Below, one piece after another: positions 16,387-24,917 of a stretch of DNA of 39,186 nt. The stretch is taken from positions 1 through 39,186 of the forward strand of contig JAMPHX010000006.1 of NCBI GenBank assembly GCA_023663205.1. The letters are read 5' to 3'. Origin of the DNA: Corallococcus sp. GTDB taxonomy: Bacteria > Bacillota > Clostridia > Christensenellales > CAG-314. The position numbers were made by a program, and so were the translations under genes. The notes beneath the pieces were generated by a model. It was not told where the DNA came from. It made no database searches and saw only the letters and a list, made by a program, of their open reading frames with translations. Within the stretch, counting starts at the first letter, position 1. Each line of letters begins with the position of its first letter.

Positions 16387-18233
16387 TGTTTATTTCCGAA
16401 ATTTACGTCAAGTCTTTTGGCAAAATAAAAGATAAACACATCAAGTTGAACAAGGGTCTAAATATTCAGGTGCAGTCAAACGGTTACGGAAAATCCACTT
16501 TGGCGGCATTTATCAAAGCAATGCTATACGGGCTCGATTACAAAAAAAAGTACGGCATAGATAACGATGCCAAGATGTATATGCCATGGGATAGCAACGA
16601 CAAATTCGGCGGTTGGATGTGCTTTGAACACGAAAACAAAACATATCGGATAGAAAGGTATTTCGGGCTTACGGCACGTTCGGAGAGCGCAAAACTAATA
16701 GAAACGCAAACAGGCAAAGTGCTCGACCCCGCGCTTATTGCACAAACTTTTGTGGAACTTACGTCCGATTCGTTTGAACAAAGCGCATACATTCCGCAGG
16801 AAACGGTATCTATCGGAGCCAACGAGGATTTTGTGCGCAAACTGTCGGGAATGATGGACGGCGACGAATCTCAAAACAGTTTTGAAAAAGCCGAAAAAAG
16901 TTTGCGCAATTACTGCAAATCGTTCAAAGCCGAGCGCGGCAGCGGCGGACTTATCAACCAATTGGAAAGCCGCCAAGAGCAATTGGACAGTTTATTGTAC
17001 AGGGCGGATAACGCCGAGCAAACCGTTGCGGAACAAAAACGCCGTCTTGCGCAGTGCACCGCCGAAAAAGCGGCGCTTAGCGAACAACTTGCCGAAACGG
17101 AAAAGCAAATTGCAAAGTTGCAGTCGCAGCCCCGCAAAGGTACGTTTGAAAGCGACGAGCAGCAACGGGAATACCAACGCGCCAAGGAATTTCGTTTGCA
17201 GTGCGACTACTCGCATTTGGAAAGCGATATTCAGTCGGTAACAAGTCAAGTAAAAACCAAACAATCGGCAATTCGCAAATCATTTGCCGTAGCGGGCGGG
17301 GTGTGTGCCGCAATTATACTTGTGGGCGCAGTACTTGCTTTTGTATTGCCAAACGTATTTTACATAGGCGCGGCAATTGCGGAGGCTGGCGCGGTTGCTC
17401 TTTCAAGTTGTTTGCTGTACTCGCACAGACGCATTTCAAAGGTTGCCGATACCGAAATCGACGGTTTTTGCAGAGAAATTATGACAAAGTACGGTAAGGA
17501 TTGCAAGGTCAGTTATTCGGAAGCGTCATCTATACTAAACGCTCTTTTGTCGGAGTACCGAATGCAAGAGGAAACTTACAGGAAACTGTCGGCAATAGCG
17601 GAACAAAACGACGGCAGCGCCGAATATGCTCGGCAGTTGAGAGAGTTGGAAGAACAAAAACGCACAATAAGTATGCGTATCGGCAATTTGGACACGGAAA
17701 AGGGCGTTCTGACGGAGCGTATCGAAACGCAAATCAAGGCATACGACAAAGTTAAGATAGCCGAAGACGCGGAAAACAACAACGCCGCGCTTGCCGAGGC
17801 GCGCGCAAAATACGACGTTGCCAAACAGACGTGGGACTTGATAATGAAAGCCAAAGAAAATATGTCGTCGGCATATCTGCCCAAACTCGGCGTATTGTGC
17901 CGCTCGCTTATACAAAGTTGCGTAGAAGGCATAGACGACGTGTATATTGACAAATCTTTCAACGTAACGCTAAGTCAAAACGGCGTTTTGCACGACGTAA
18001 AGTATTTTTCGCGCGGTATTAGGGAACTTACGCTGTTTTGTTTCCGTATTGCGCTTTCGCAAATGCTGTACGACGGCAAATTGCCCTTCTTGATGATAGA
18101 CGACGCTTTTGTAAATTTTGACGACAAAGTGTTTGCCAACGCAATGCACCTATTGCAAAAATTGTCGGAAGATACGCAGATAGTGTATTTTTCCTGTCAT
18201 CGTCGCAGCGTTGACGCGGTCAAGGCAAAATAA
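16386..18233 (+). CDS. SbcC/YhaN-like AAA ATPase with membrane hairpin
   Basis: The ATPase partner of the upstream nuclease. The N-terminus has IQVQSNGYGKSTLAAFIKAM as Walker A; the usual first glycine (GxNGxGKST) is replaced. Residues about 180-260 are coiled coil. Two hydrophobic helices follow (about 300-350: VCAAIILVGAVLAFVLP and IGAAIAEAGAVALSSCLL), as in YhaN, then more coiled coil. The C-terminal lobe has a signature-like FSRGIRELTLFCFRIALSQ and Walker B LPFLMIDDAFVNFDD. At 615 residues it is much shorter than typical SbcC or B. subtilis YhaN, so the coiled-coil arms are short. Likely role: DNA end processing or repair near the membrane. Confidence 0.83.
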   Translation: MFISEIYVKSFGKIKDKHIKLNKGLNIQVQSNGYGKSTLAAFIKAMLYGLDYKKKYGIDNDAKMYMPWDSNDKFGGWMCFEHENKTYRIERYFGLTARSESAKLIETQTGKVLDPALIAQTFVELTSDSFEQSAYIPQETVSIGANEDFVRKLSGMMDGDESQNSFEKAEKSLRNYCKSFKAERGSGGLINQLESRQEQLDSLLYRADNAEQTVAEQKRRLAQCTAEKAALSEQLAETEKQIAKLQSQPRKGTFESDEQQREYQRAKEFRLQCDYSHLESDIQSVTSQVKTKQSAIRKSFAVAGGVCAAIILVGAVLAFVLPNVFYIGAAIAEAGAVALSSCLLYSHRRISKVADTEIDGFCREIMTKYGKDCKVSYSEASSILNALLSEYRMQEETYRKLSAIAEQNDGSAEYARQLRELEEQKRTISMRIGNLDTEKGVLTERIETQIKAYDKVKIAEDAENNNAALAEARAKYDVAKQTWDLIMKAKENMSSAYLPKLGVLCRSLIQSCVEGIDDVYIDKSFNVTLSQNGVLHDVKYFSRGIRELTLFCFRIALSQMLYDGKLPFLMIDDAFVNFDDKVFANAMHLLQKLSEDTQIVYFSCHRRSVDAVKAK

Positions 18234-18257
18234 ATTCTACAAATCGCACAACCCTGC

Positions 18258-18286
18258 TTGTTTGTAAGACAAATAGGTGATAAAAT
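18258..18286 (+). promoter_or_regulatory. Candidate promoter of transketolase operon
   Basis: TTGTTT (18258-18263), 17 bp, TAAAAT (18281-18286), 37 bases before the first ATG. Confidence 0.45.
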
Positions 18287-18322
18287 ATAAGTAAGTATGT
18301 AAATAAAATCTCGGAGGTAAAA

Positions 18323-19123
18323 ATGCAAGATACTGTATCTGCGGCAAAACAAATACGCCGTTTGACATTGCAATGTATTCACAGTCAAGGTTCGGGACAC
18401 ATAGGCGGTTGCCTTTCGGTTGCCGACGTGCTTGCCGTGTTGTATGAAAAATTTATGAGAATAGACCCCGCCAATCCGCGCAAAGACGGACGCGACAGAT
18501 TGGTTCTCAGCAAAGGACATGCAGGACCCGCGTTGTATGCGACATTGTGCTACAAAGGGTATTTTTCGGAAGAAAAACTGTCTACCCTAAACAAATTGGG
18601 GACGACTTTGCCAAGCCACTGCAATTTGAGTTTGACTACGGGAGTGGATATGACTGCCGGAAGTCTGGGTCAAGGTATGTCGTGTGCTTGCGGACTTGCC
18701 GTCGGCAGTAAAATAAAGGGCGACGGCGCGCGCATATACGTCATTTGCGGCGACGGCGAATTGCAGGAAGGGCAAAATTGGGAAGCGGCAATGTACGCCG
18801 GCGCAAAAAAGTTGGACAATCTCGTGGTGTTTGTGGATAACAACAAAATGCAAATCGACGGCAATACCGCGGATATACTTGATGTAGAAGATATAGGCGC
18901 AAAATTCCGCGCATTCGGATTTTACGTTCAGCGCGTTGACGGACACGACCACGTTCAGATAGAAAACGCGGTAAACAACATCCAAAAGGGCGTTGCAAAC
19001 TGCATAGTGTTGGATACCGTCAAAGGCAAAGGCGTAAGTTTTTACGAAAGCATGGGCGCTGCCGTACACAGTACGACATGCAACGACCAACAGTATGCCG
19101 CGGCGCTTGCGGAACTTATGTAG
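18323..19123 (+). CDS. Transketolase, N-terminal subunit
   Basis: It holds the thiamine-diphosphate (ThDP) pyrophosphate-binding half of a split transketolase, which moves two-carbon units between sugar phosphates in the pentose phosphate pathway. The 266-residue protein shows SQGSGHIGGCLSVADVL, SKGHAGPALY, TAGSLGQGMS and the ThDP/Mg site CGDGELQEGQNWEA...NNKMQ. CGGAGG precedes the ATG. The C-terminal half is 12 bases downstream. Related split enzymes may prefer other ketose or DXP-like substrates, so the substrate is inferred. Confidence 0.92.
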   Translation: MQDTVSAAKQIRRLTLQCIHSQGSGHIGGCLSVADVLAVLYEKFMRIDPANPRKDGRDRLVLSKGHAGPALYATLCYKGYFSEEKLSTLNKLGTTLPSHCNLSLTTGVDMTAGSLGQGMSCACGLAVGSKIKGDGARIYVICGDGELQEGQNWEAAMYAGAKKLDNLVVFVDNNKMQIDGNTADILDVEDIGAKFRAFGFYVQRVDGHDHVQIENAVNNIQKGVANCIVLDTVKGKGVSFYESMGAAVHSTTCNDQQYAAALAELM

Positions 19124-19135
19124 GAGGGCAATGTA

Positions 19136-20068
19136 ATGGAAGTAAGGAAAGCATACGTAAATGCAATGGCGGAATTGATGACAACCGACGACAAAATAGT
19201 AGTTTTGGATGCCGATTTGTCCTCTGCCGGCGGCACAAAACCGCTATATACACAGTTCCCCGACAGAACATTTGACGTCGGTATTGCCGAAGCGAATATG
19301 ACTTGTATGGCGGCGGGGCTTGCCGCATACGGTTTCAAGCCGTTTGTACATTCCTTTGCGCCCTTTGCGTCGCGCAGGGTGTTTGACCAATTTGCTGTTT
19401 CGGTAAGTTATTCCGACCTCGACGTAAAGTTGGTGGGTTTTGACCCCGGTATTTGCGCAACCACCAACGGCGGAACGCATATGTGCTTTGAGGACGTTGC
19501 AATGATGCGCGCGCTGCCGCAAGTAGACGTAATCGATATTACCGACTATGTGCAGATAAGCAAATTGCTGCCTCAATTGGTACAGAGCGGCAAACCGGCG
19601 TATATACGTTTTCCGCGCAAACAACAGGACGCGTTTTTTGACGAAGCGGAAACTTTTACTCTCGGCAAAGCAAAAACCGTAAAAATCGGCAAAGATATTT
19701 CGGTTATTGTAAGCGGAACGCTTTTGTTCGACGCAAAAGAGGCGGTAGACGCTTTGTCGGCGGAGGGAATTGACGCGGAACTTATAAACATTCACACAAT
19801 CAAGCCGCTTGACGAAGAAGCCGTCTTAAACAGCGCAAAGAAAACGGGCGCGGTGCTGACGGTAGAAAATCACAGCGTGCACGGCGGACTGTACTCTGCC
19901 GTTACGGAGTTGATTGCGCGCGAACATCCCATAATCTGCGATGCAATTGCAATCTACGATAAGGTAAGTCAGGTGGGCAGCCTTGCCGACCTCAAAAAAG
20001 ACTACGGATTGACCGCGCAGGATATAGCGGCAAAAGCAAAGGCGTTGATTGCCAAGAAGAATAAATAA
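19136..20068 (+). CDS. Transketolase, C-terminal subunit
   Basis: It carries the pyrimidine-binding and C-terminal domains that complete the ThDP enzyme with the upstream subunit. The 310-residue protein has VLDADLSSAGGT near the start and DVGIAEANMTCMAAGLAA, whose Glu activates the cofactor. HSFAPFASRRVFDQ, the transketolase_C strand pattern (DISVIVSGTLLFDA) and VENHSVHGGLYSAV follow. GGAGG lies before the ATG. Its stop overlaps the galM start (TAATG), so the three genes are one operon. Confidence 0.92.
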   Translation: MEVRKAYVNAMAELMTTDDKIVVLDADLSSAGGTKPLYTQFPDRTFDVGIAEANMTCMAAGLAAYGFKPFVHSFAPFASRRVFDQFAVSVSYSDLDVKLVGFDPGICATTNGGTHMCFEDVAMMRALPQVDVIDITDYVQISKLLPQLVQSGKPAYIRFPRKQQDAFFDEAETFTLGKAKTVKIGKDISVIVSGTLLFDAKEAVDALSAEGIDAELINIHTIKPLDEEAVLNSAKKTGAVLTVENHSVHGGLYSAVTELIAREHPIICDAIAIYDKVSQVGSLADLKKDYGLTAQDIAAKAKALIAKKNK

Positions 20069-21093
20069 TGACTGCGGTAGACAAAAGGCTTTTCGGTACG
20101 GTTGACGGCGCGGACGTATACGAGTATATAATTACAAGCGACAAACTTACCGTTGCGGTATGCAATTTGGGTGCCACGGTCACAAAAATAATCGTACCGA
20201 CCGCAAAGGGAAATATAGACGTTGCGCTGTGTTACGAAAATCCCGAACAACTGCTTACGCTTTCCGATTACAACGGCGCAACCGTGGGCAGATGCGCAAA
20301 CCGTATAAGCGGCGGGCGCTTCACCCTGCACGGAAATGAGTACACTTTGTTTTGCAACGACAATGCCAACCATCTGCACGGCGGCAAACGCGGCTACGAC
20401 AAAAGACTGTTTGAAGCGCGAGAAGTAAGTTGCGGAGTGGAAATGCGTCTTTTCGATAAGGACGGCGAGGAAGGGTACTGCGGCAATGTGGATTTTTCCG
20501 TCACATTCACCGTCGACGGCGGCGCGCTTTTGATAGAGTACCGCGCAAAAAGCGACAAAGATACGGTGTTTAACGTGACCAATCACAGTTATTTTAACTT
20601 AAACGGACAGGACGACGGCTGTATATCGGACAATCTGCTTCAAATAAACGCCGACGGTTATCTGCCCGTCGACGAAGGACTTATTCCGCTTGGGCAGGTG
20701 CAAAGCGTGGAAGGCACTCCTATGGATTTCAGACGCGCAAAACCTATCGGACAGGATTTAAACGCCGATTTTACTCAACTCAAAATAGCCGGCGGTTACG
20801 ACCACTGTTACTGCCTCAGCGGCAGTTTTGCCGCAAAGGCATATTCTCCCAAGACGGGAATAACAATGGACGTGTTTACCGACAGAAAGGGCTTGCAGTT
20901 TTATTCCGGAAACTTTTTGAAGGGAAACAAAGGCAAATCCGTTTACCCAAAACATTCGGGATTTTGCCTCGAAACGCAAAACTACCCCAATGCAATAAAT
21001 ACGGCGGAGTATTGCCGACAGTCGCTTCTTCCCAAAGACCAAAACTTTTACAGTAAAACAACGTATGCGTTTTACGCAGCGGATTTGCAATAA
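20068..21093 (+). CDS. galM: Aldose 1-epimerase (galactose mutarotase)
   Basis: It interconverts alpha and beta anomers of aldoses such as galactose or glucose. The 341-residue protein has the family histidines in NHLHGGKRGYDKR and VTNHSYFNLNG and the catalytic Glu in CLETQNYPNA; YDHCYCLSG is also typical. The ATG overlaps the stop of the transketolase C-subunit. Being linked with transketolase suggests supply of sugars to the pentose phosphate pathway. Confidence 0.92.
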   Translation: MTAVDKRLFGTVDGADVYEYIITSDKLTVAVCNLGATVTKIIVPTAKGNIDVALCYENPEQLLTLSDYNGATVGRCANRISGGRFTLHGNEYTLFCNDNANHLHGGKRGYDKRLFEAREVSCGVEMRLFDKDGEEGYCGNVDFSVTFTVDGGALLIEYRAKSDKDTVFNVTNHSYFNLNGQDDGCISDNLLQINADGYLPVDEGLIPLGQVQSVEGTPMDFRRAKPIGQDLNADFTQLKIAGGYDHCYCLSGSFAAKAYSPKTGITMDVFTDRKGLQFYSGNFLKGNKGKSVYPKHSGFCLETQNYPNAINTAEYCRQSLLPKDQNFYSKTTYAFYAADLQ

Positions 21094-21313
21094 ATTTTCA
21101 TTTAATATGCCGTTTGTATTTACCCGTGCCGAATTGTTTGTATTCGGCACATTGTTATTTGCGGCGGCACAACCGAAACAAATATTCAATCGGTTTTTGC
21201 GTAATTTATATGCCGTATACGGTTTGCCGTTTGTAAAATGCATAAGTTGCTCTTCAAAGCGTATAAGTATACTTTGCGTGCATATAGTCAACAATTTTTG
21301 CAAGGAGGACTAT

Positions 21314-21586
21314 ATGAAAAAAGGTCAATTTATCAAAGAATTACAGGACAAAACAGGCAAATCCGCAAGCGAAACCAACAAAATGTTCGATGCCTTTTGG
21401 GATTGCGTCGGCGAACAACTCAAAAAAGGCGAAGACGTCGCGCTTACGGGCATCGGTACTTTCCGTATCAAAAAAACGTCCAAGCGCAAAGGCGTAAACC
21501 CCGCAACGGGCGAAAAAATCACCATCCCCGCCAAGACGGTAGTGGCGTTTAAACCGTCCAAAAGTTTTTACGATTCGTATATGTAA
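21314..21586 (+). CDS. hup: HU-family DNA-binding protein
   Basis: A nucleoid protein that bends DNA as a dimer. The 90-residue product matches HU in length and pattern: KGQFIKELQDKTGKSASETN, DVALTGIGTFRIKKTSKRKG, then VNPATGEKITIPAKTVVAFK with the DNA-intercalating proline arm, and the end KPSKSFYDSYM. A near-perfect AAGGAGG precedes the ATG, so the longer upstream frame is not used. It is probably a single-gene unit. Confidence 0.95.
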   Translation: MKKGQFIKELQDKTGKSASETNKMFDAFWDCVGEQLKKGEDVALTGIGTFRIKKTSKRKGVNPATGEKITIPAKTVVAFKPSKSFYDSYM

Positions 21587-21618
21587 TTGTACATTCGGGG
21601 CAAGCATAATCGAAGCAA

Positions 21619-21652
21619 AAAGCGGACGCGCGAGTTTGTGCGCGTCCGCTTT
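21619..21652. terminator. Convergent terminator after HU
   Basis: AAAGCGGACGCGC pairs perfectly with GCGCGTCCGCTTT (13 bp, 8-base loop). On the minus strand it is followed by TTTTTGC, so it best serves the small membrane gene coming from the other side. Confidence 0.85.
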
Positions 21653-21681
21653 GCCGTAAATTATTTTGCTGTCTTTAATTC

Positions 21682-21903
21682 TTACAAGTTTCCGTTCAAA
21701 AACGAAAAGGGATTGTTTGTAACGGTAGTCGTGGTTGTAGTCGTTTCGTTGCGGTTGTTGCAGCAGCATTGATTGTTGCGGTAACAGTTTATCAGCATAA
21801 TTACAAATGCAATGACAAGGGCGGTCGTCAGCGACAATTTATTGTCTTTGTCAAGCACTGCGTACAGCAGCAAAAGATACAGTAGGTTTTGCGAAAGGGT
21901 CAT
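21682..21903 (-). CDS. Small membrane protein with poly-Thr tail
   Basis: The 73-residue product has AAGGAG before its ATG. It opens MTLSQNLLYLLLLYAVLD, then a charged turn, then a helix TTALVIAFVIMLINCY, followed by a cysteine cluster (CCC) and seven threonines in a row near the C-terminus. It looks like a two-helix membrane mini-protein. No family recognised. It is convergent with HU and divergent from the ArsR gene. Confidence 0.65.
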   Translation of the reverse strand: MTLSQNLLYLLLLYAVLDKDNKLSLTTALVIAFVIMLINCYRNNQCCCNNRNETTTTTTTVTNNPFSFLNGNL

Positions 21904-22065
21904 TCTTGTTCTCCTTAATTACAAATGTTGTTTTTTTTATACAATATGCGACAATAGGCGCAATTGTTACAGTGTTACACTTATTTTTACAAAACAAATG
22001 TATTTATTTCAATAAGTATCCGTACGTTCGGTTTTACGCTGCGTACGCAAAAGGAGCGCGAAAAA

Positions 22066-22395
22066 ATGTTACTTGCAACAACCGACGTACTTGCAGACAT
22101 AGATTATTATCTCCCCGACAAGCAGTCGACAAAAAAAATCGCACAGTTTTTTTCGATATTTGCGGACTGTTCGCGCGTGCGGCTGCTATCCGCGCTTTCG
22201 ATTTCACCGCTTTGCGTTACGGATGTGGCGCGCATACTCGATATGAATCAAACAACCGTTTCGCACCAACTCAAAATTTTGCGCGATATGGGCGTAGTGG
22301 ATTTTGAACGCCGCGGCAAAATACTGTACTACAAGATTTGCAACAGCAAAATAAACGAAATTTTGCTTATAGGCGTAGAATACTTGGGATATTGA
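22066..22395 (+). CDS. ArsR-family winged-helix regulator
   Basis: The 109-residue protein contains the ArsR helix-turn-helix: FFSIFADCSRVRLLSALS, CVTDVARILDMNQTTVSHQL and then KILRDMGVVDFERRGKILYY, which is the wing. Family members repress metal- or redox-linked genes. The classical metal site ELCVCDL is replaced by SPLCVTDV, with one Cys kept, so the signal may not be arsenic. AAGGAG precedes the ATG at 22066. No transporter is adjacent, so the regulated gene is unknown; the divergent small membrane gene is one candidate. Confidence 0.88.
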   Translation: MLLATTDVLADIDYYLPDKQSTKKIAQFFSIFADCSRVRLLSALSISPLCVTDVARILDMNQTTVSHQLKILRDMGVVDFERRGKILYYKICNSKINEILLIGVEYLGY

Positions 22396-22590
22396 AAGGG
22401 AATTTGTATAGCCTCCGCGCGAGGCAGGTCGGAAAATAAACGCGGTAGTATATGCAGCGTAATGCGACGTTTGTATCGTGTTCGCGAACTTTCGCTTTGC
22501 TCGGCGGCGTAAGCGTTTGCATAGCGTCTGCGCGCTACGGTTGATACTGCCTAATACGTCATATTGATAAGCAAAAGTGTAATTACAAAA
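22396..22590. other. Gene-free stretch after arsR
   Basis: It contains GCCTC-CGCGC-GAGGC (22411-22425), a short hairpin without a T run. The rest is moderately GC-rich, without a supported gene on either strand. Confidence 0.35.
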
Positions 22591-22622
22591 AAAACAATGC
22601 GCGGATATTCGATATTCGCGCA
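22585..22622 (-). terminator. Minus-strand terminator
   Basis: TGCGCG(A)ATAT pairs with ATAT(C)CGCGCA around a short loop (22598-22622), and on the minus strand it is followed by TTGTTTTTTTT. It ends the CPCC/hypothetical transcript. Confidence 0.8.
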
Positions 22623-22662
22623 TAGAGATTAGTATTAAGTTGTTGTAGCGACAAGGCGTCTA

Positions 22663-23097
22663 TTAAATGGTTCCGCCCAATTCTTCAATTGTCCATTGCA
22701 TATCTATATCAAATAGCGGCGTCATCTGTTCCCACAGTAAGCGCGGTGTTTTACTTTTTTGCAATAGTTTGACTAATTGTTTCAAATTATAATTTTTACA
22801 TATTTCAAGCGGATTATCGGAAAATATTATTTCCGACGCTTCTCTGTTGTTTTCTTCAACGCTGTCGGATTTTATATGCGGAAAACCGTGAAAATTCAGT
22901 ATATTTAACTTTTTATCTCGACACACGTTGTAGAAATTTAAATTTAACGGAATATTGTTTTTGCTCAATTCGTCCACAAAGTTTTTGATATTCGTTCTCG
23001 GAACAGACAAATTGGAATAAGTCCAATCCCCAAAGACTTTTTCTGCTTTTATACCGTACTTGGCAATCAAGTACGGTATAACGGCGTTTAGTTTATT
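22663..23097 (-). pseudogene. Downstream part of amber-interrupted gene
   Basis: This 144-codon frame is in phase with the CPCC gene just upstream, separated only by a TAG (23098-23100). It reads on as NKLNAVIPYLIAKYGIKAEK, then VFGDWTYSNLSVPRTNIKNF. No start codon with a ribosome binding site exists between the two; a TTG at 23070 is possible but weak. It may therefore be the C-terminal part of one longer protein, now split by a nonsense change (TGG to TAG would restore KKLWNKL). I do not recognise the domain. It ends at TAA with a terminator 40 bases on. Confidence 0.55.
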
Positions 23098-23250
23098 CTA
23101 CAATTTTTTGTAATTGTTCAAAGACAGGCGATTGGCAGAGCCGTCTTCGTCGGGGTTAGCGTATTGATATGAGTCATACTCCCAAAAACATACCTTGCAG
23201 ATATCGTATTCGTATTTTAAATCGTACTTTCCGCAAATAGGACATAGCAT
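23098..23250 (-). CDS. CPCC-family zinc protein (short), 50 aa
   Basis: The frame reads MLCPICGKYDLKYEYDICKV, then CFWEYDSYQYANPDEDGSAN and RLSLNNYKKL, ending in TAG. The pattern CPxCGxxxL...YDICxVCFWExD...PD...G(G)ANRLSL is that of cysteine-rich CPCC proteins (Pfam Cys_rich_CPCC). The four cysteines should bind one zinc. CGGAG lies eleven bases before the ATG. Stand-alone CPCC proteins are usually longer than 50 residues; here the open frame continues past the amber codon. It lies downstream of recF on the same strand. Confidence 0.7.
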   Translation of the reverse strand: MLCPICGKYDLKYEYDICKVCFWEYDSYQYANPDEDGSANRLSLNNYKKL

Positions 23251-23430
23251 ATTTGATTTTTTCTCCGATTGTCATTTGGATGTGGATGCATTTTGACGAT
23301 ATATGCAGCACGAGTTAAGTTCGTTAAAAGTCGTCGTCGCTCGGTTTTGTATATAAATACCGACGCCTGCGTTTGTTTGCGATACCGACGGCGTTGATTT
23401 GGAAATAATCCTATTGGGCAAAGCATTCGG

Positions 23431-24534
23431 TTATTTTCCCGACGGCGTTGCTTTACCGCCTTCGATAACGTATTCCGTCAAATCCATACCGGATGTCAAG
23501 TCGTTTATCTTGCAAGCGGTCGTCAGCAATACTTGCGTAAACTTTGAAAACGAAAGCAATTGCTTTTGCCGTTCGGCGTCCAATTCCGAAAGTACGTCGT
23601 CCAACAGAAGTACGGGGTATTCGCCTATTTGTTCTTTGAATATGGCAAGTTCGGCAAGTTTAAGCGCAAGCGCGGCGGTGCGCTGCTGTCCCTGACTGCC
23701 GAAGTTCCGCACGTCGGCATTGCCTATTGCAATCGATATGTCGTCGCGTTGACAGCCTACGGAAGTGTAACCCAATCGGCAATCCTGTTCAAGACTGTTT
23801 TCCAAAAGTTTTGCGTAGTTATCGGTAAGTTCCGCAAAAGTTTCGCCTGAAATTTGCGTTTGGTATTCCAACACAAGTTCTTCTTTGCCTACGGAAAGTT
23901 TTCGGTGACTGCGTTTGGCAAAGGCTTTGAGGCTTTCGCAAAAAGCCCGCCGCTTCATCACAAGTTTTGCTCCCTCCTCCGCAATTTGCCCGTCCCAGAT
24001 AAACAGCGTATCTTTGGCTTGGCTGATTTCGCGGTTTTGTTTGAGCATATTGTTGCGCTGTGCAAGCGCTTTGTTGAATTTTTGCAGTCCGTAAAAGTAG
24101 TTTTTGTCCATCTGACACAAATCCATATCCATAAATTTGCGTCTTTCGGCAGGAGATTGACTTACGATTTTTATGTCCTGCGGCGAAAAGTATATGCAGT
24201 TTAGGTAACCAAGCAAATCGCCCAATTTGGCAATAGGCACGCTGTTTACGGAAATGTGCTTTTTGTTGCCGGCAATGCCGACGGATATTTCGCCGTCGCC
24301 GTATCTGCAATTGTATTCCGTTTTGACGTGTGCTACCGTTTCGCCCCAACGTATCAAATCCTTATCTTTGTCGGTGCGCGGACTTTTGCCTATGCAGCAC
24401 AAATATACGCTCTCCAAGAGATTGGTTTTACCCTGAGCGTTATCACCGACAAAGACGTTTAGTCCGCTTCCCAGCGAAATTTTTTGTTGAGTAAGATTAC
24501 GGTAGTTTTTGACCGTTACCGATTTTATTTGCAT
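23431..24534 (-). CDS. recF: DNA replication/repair protein RecF
   Basis: An SMC-like ATPase that helps RecO/RecR load RecA at single-strand gaps. The 367-residue protein has Walker A VGDNAQGKTNLLES, the signature GSQGQQRTAALALKLAEL and Walker B YPVLLLDDVLSELDAERQ, at normal family length. The start at 24534 (MQIKSVTVKNYRNL) follows AGGAAGG; the longer upstream frame has no support. recF is normally beside dnaN and gyrB in Firmicutes. Here it faces away from gyrB, and dnaA and dnaN are not in the window. Confidence 0.95.
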   Translation of the reverse strand: MQIKSVTVKNYRNLTQQKISLGSGLNVFVGDNAQGKTNLLESVYLCCIGKSPRTDKDKDLIRWGETVAHVKTEYNCRYGDGEISVGIAGNKKHISVNSVPIAKLGDLLGYLNCIYFSPQDIKIVSQSPAERRKFMDMDLCQMDKNYFYGLQKFNKALAQRNNMLKQNREISQAKDTLFIWDGQIAEEGAKLVMKRRAFCESLKAFAKRSHRKLSVGKEELVLEYQTQISGETFAELTDNYAKLLENSLEQDCRLGYTSVGCQRDDISIAIGNADVRNFGSQGQQRTAALALKLAELAIFKEQIGEYPVLLLDDVLSELDAERQKQLLSFSKFTQVLLTTACKINDLTSGMDLTEYVIEGGKATPSGK

Positions 24535-24850
24535 TGTTTTACCTTCCTCAGCAGTATACCACATTTTTGTACAATCTATCAAGTGCAATTTGCCTGCGCG
24601 CCGATAGTTTTTTTGTACGGAATACATATTGGCGCGCAAATTGCTTTCGGATTGACGCAAAAACTTTTTGTACCTGCCGAAATACAGCGCACAAGCGATT
24701 TTAAGCGAAATTTGTCGTCTTGCTACTAAGTTATCAATCAGACGTCGTTTGGACGGTTGCAAGCCGATTGAGCCCCTCAAAACGCCAATAATGAAAATTA
24801 GTTGGTGACAAACTGTGTCAAAACGCTTTAATTATACGTATTATTGTGTT

Positions 24851-24856
24851 ATAATA
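24851..24856 (+). promoter_or_regulatory. gyrB promoter -10
   Basis: TATAAT with a partial -35 (TTAATT, 24828-24833) at 17-bp spacing, 61 bases before the gyrB ATG. Confidence 0.55.
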
Positions 24857-24917
24857 TATTATATTTATATATCGGAAACGCACATATGCAACAAGCGTCG
24901 CCGAAAAGGAGAATGTA

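Noticed and set aside
22663..23250. TAG reassigned to an amino acid
   Set aside because: The PNPOx-like gene and the transketolase N-subunit end in TAG at the expected family length, so TAG is a working stop here.
24535..24917. Replication origin next to recF/gyrB
   Set aside because: No dnaA gene and no cluster of TTATCCACA-type boxes were seen; the region is a simple divergent promoter area.
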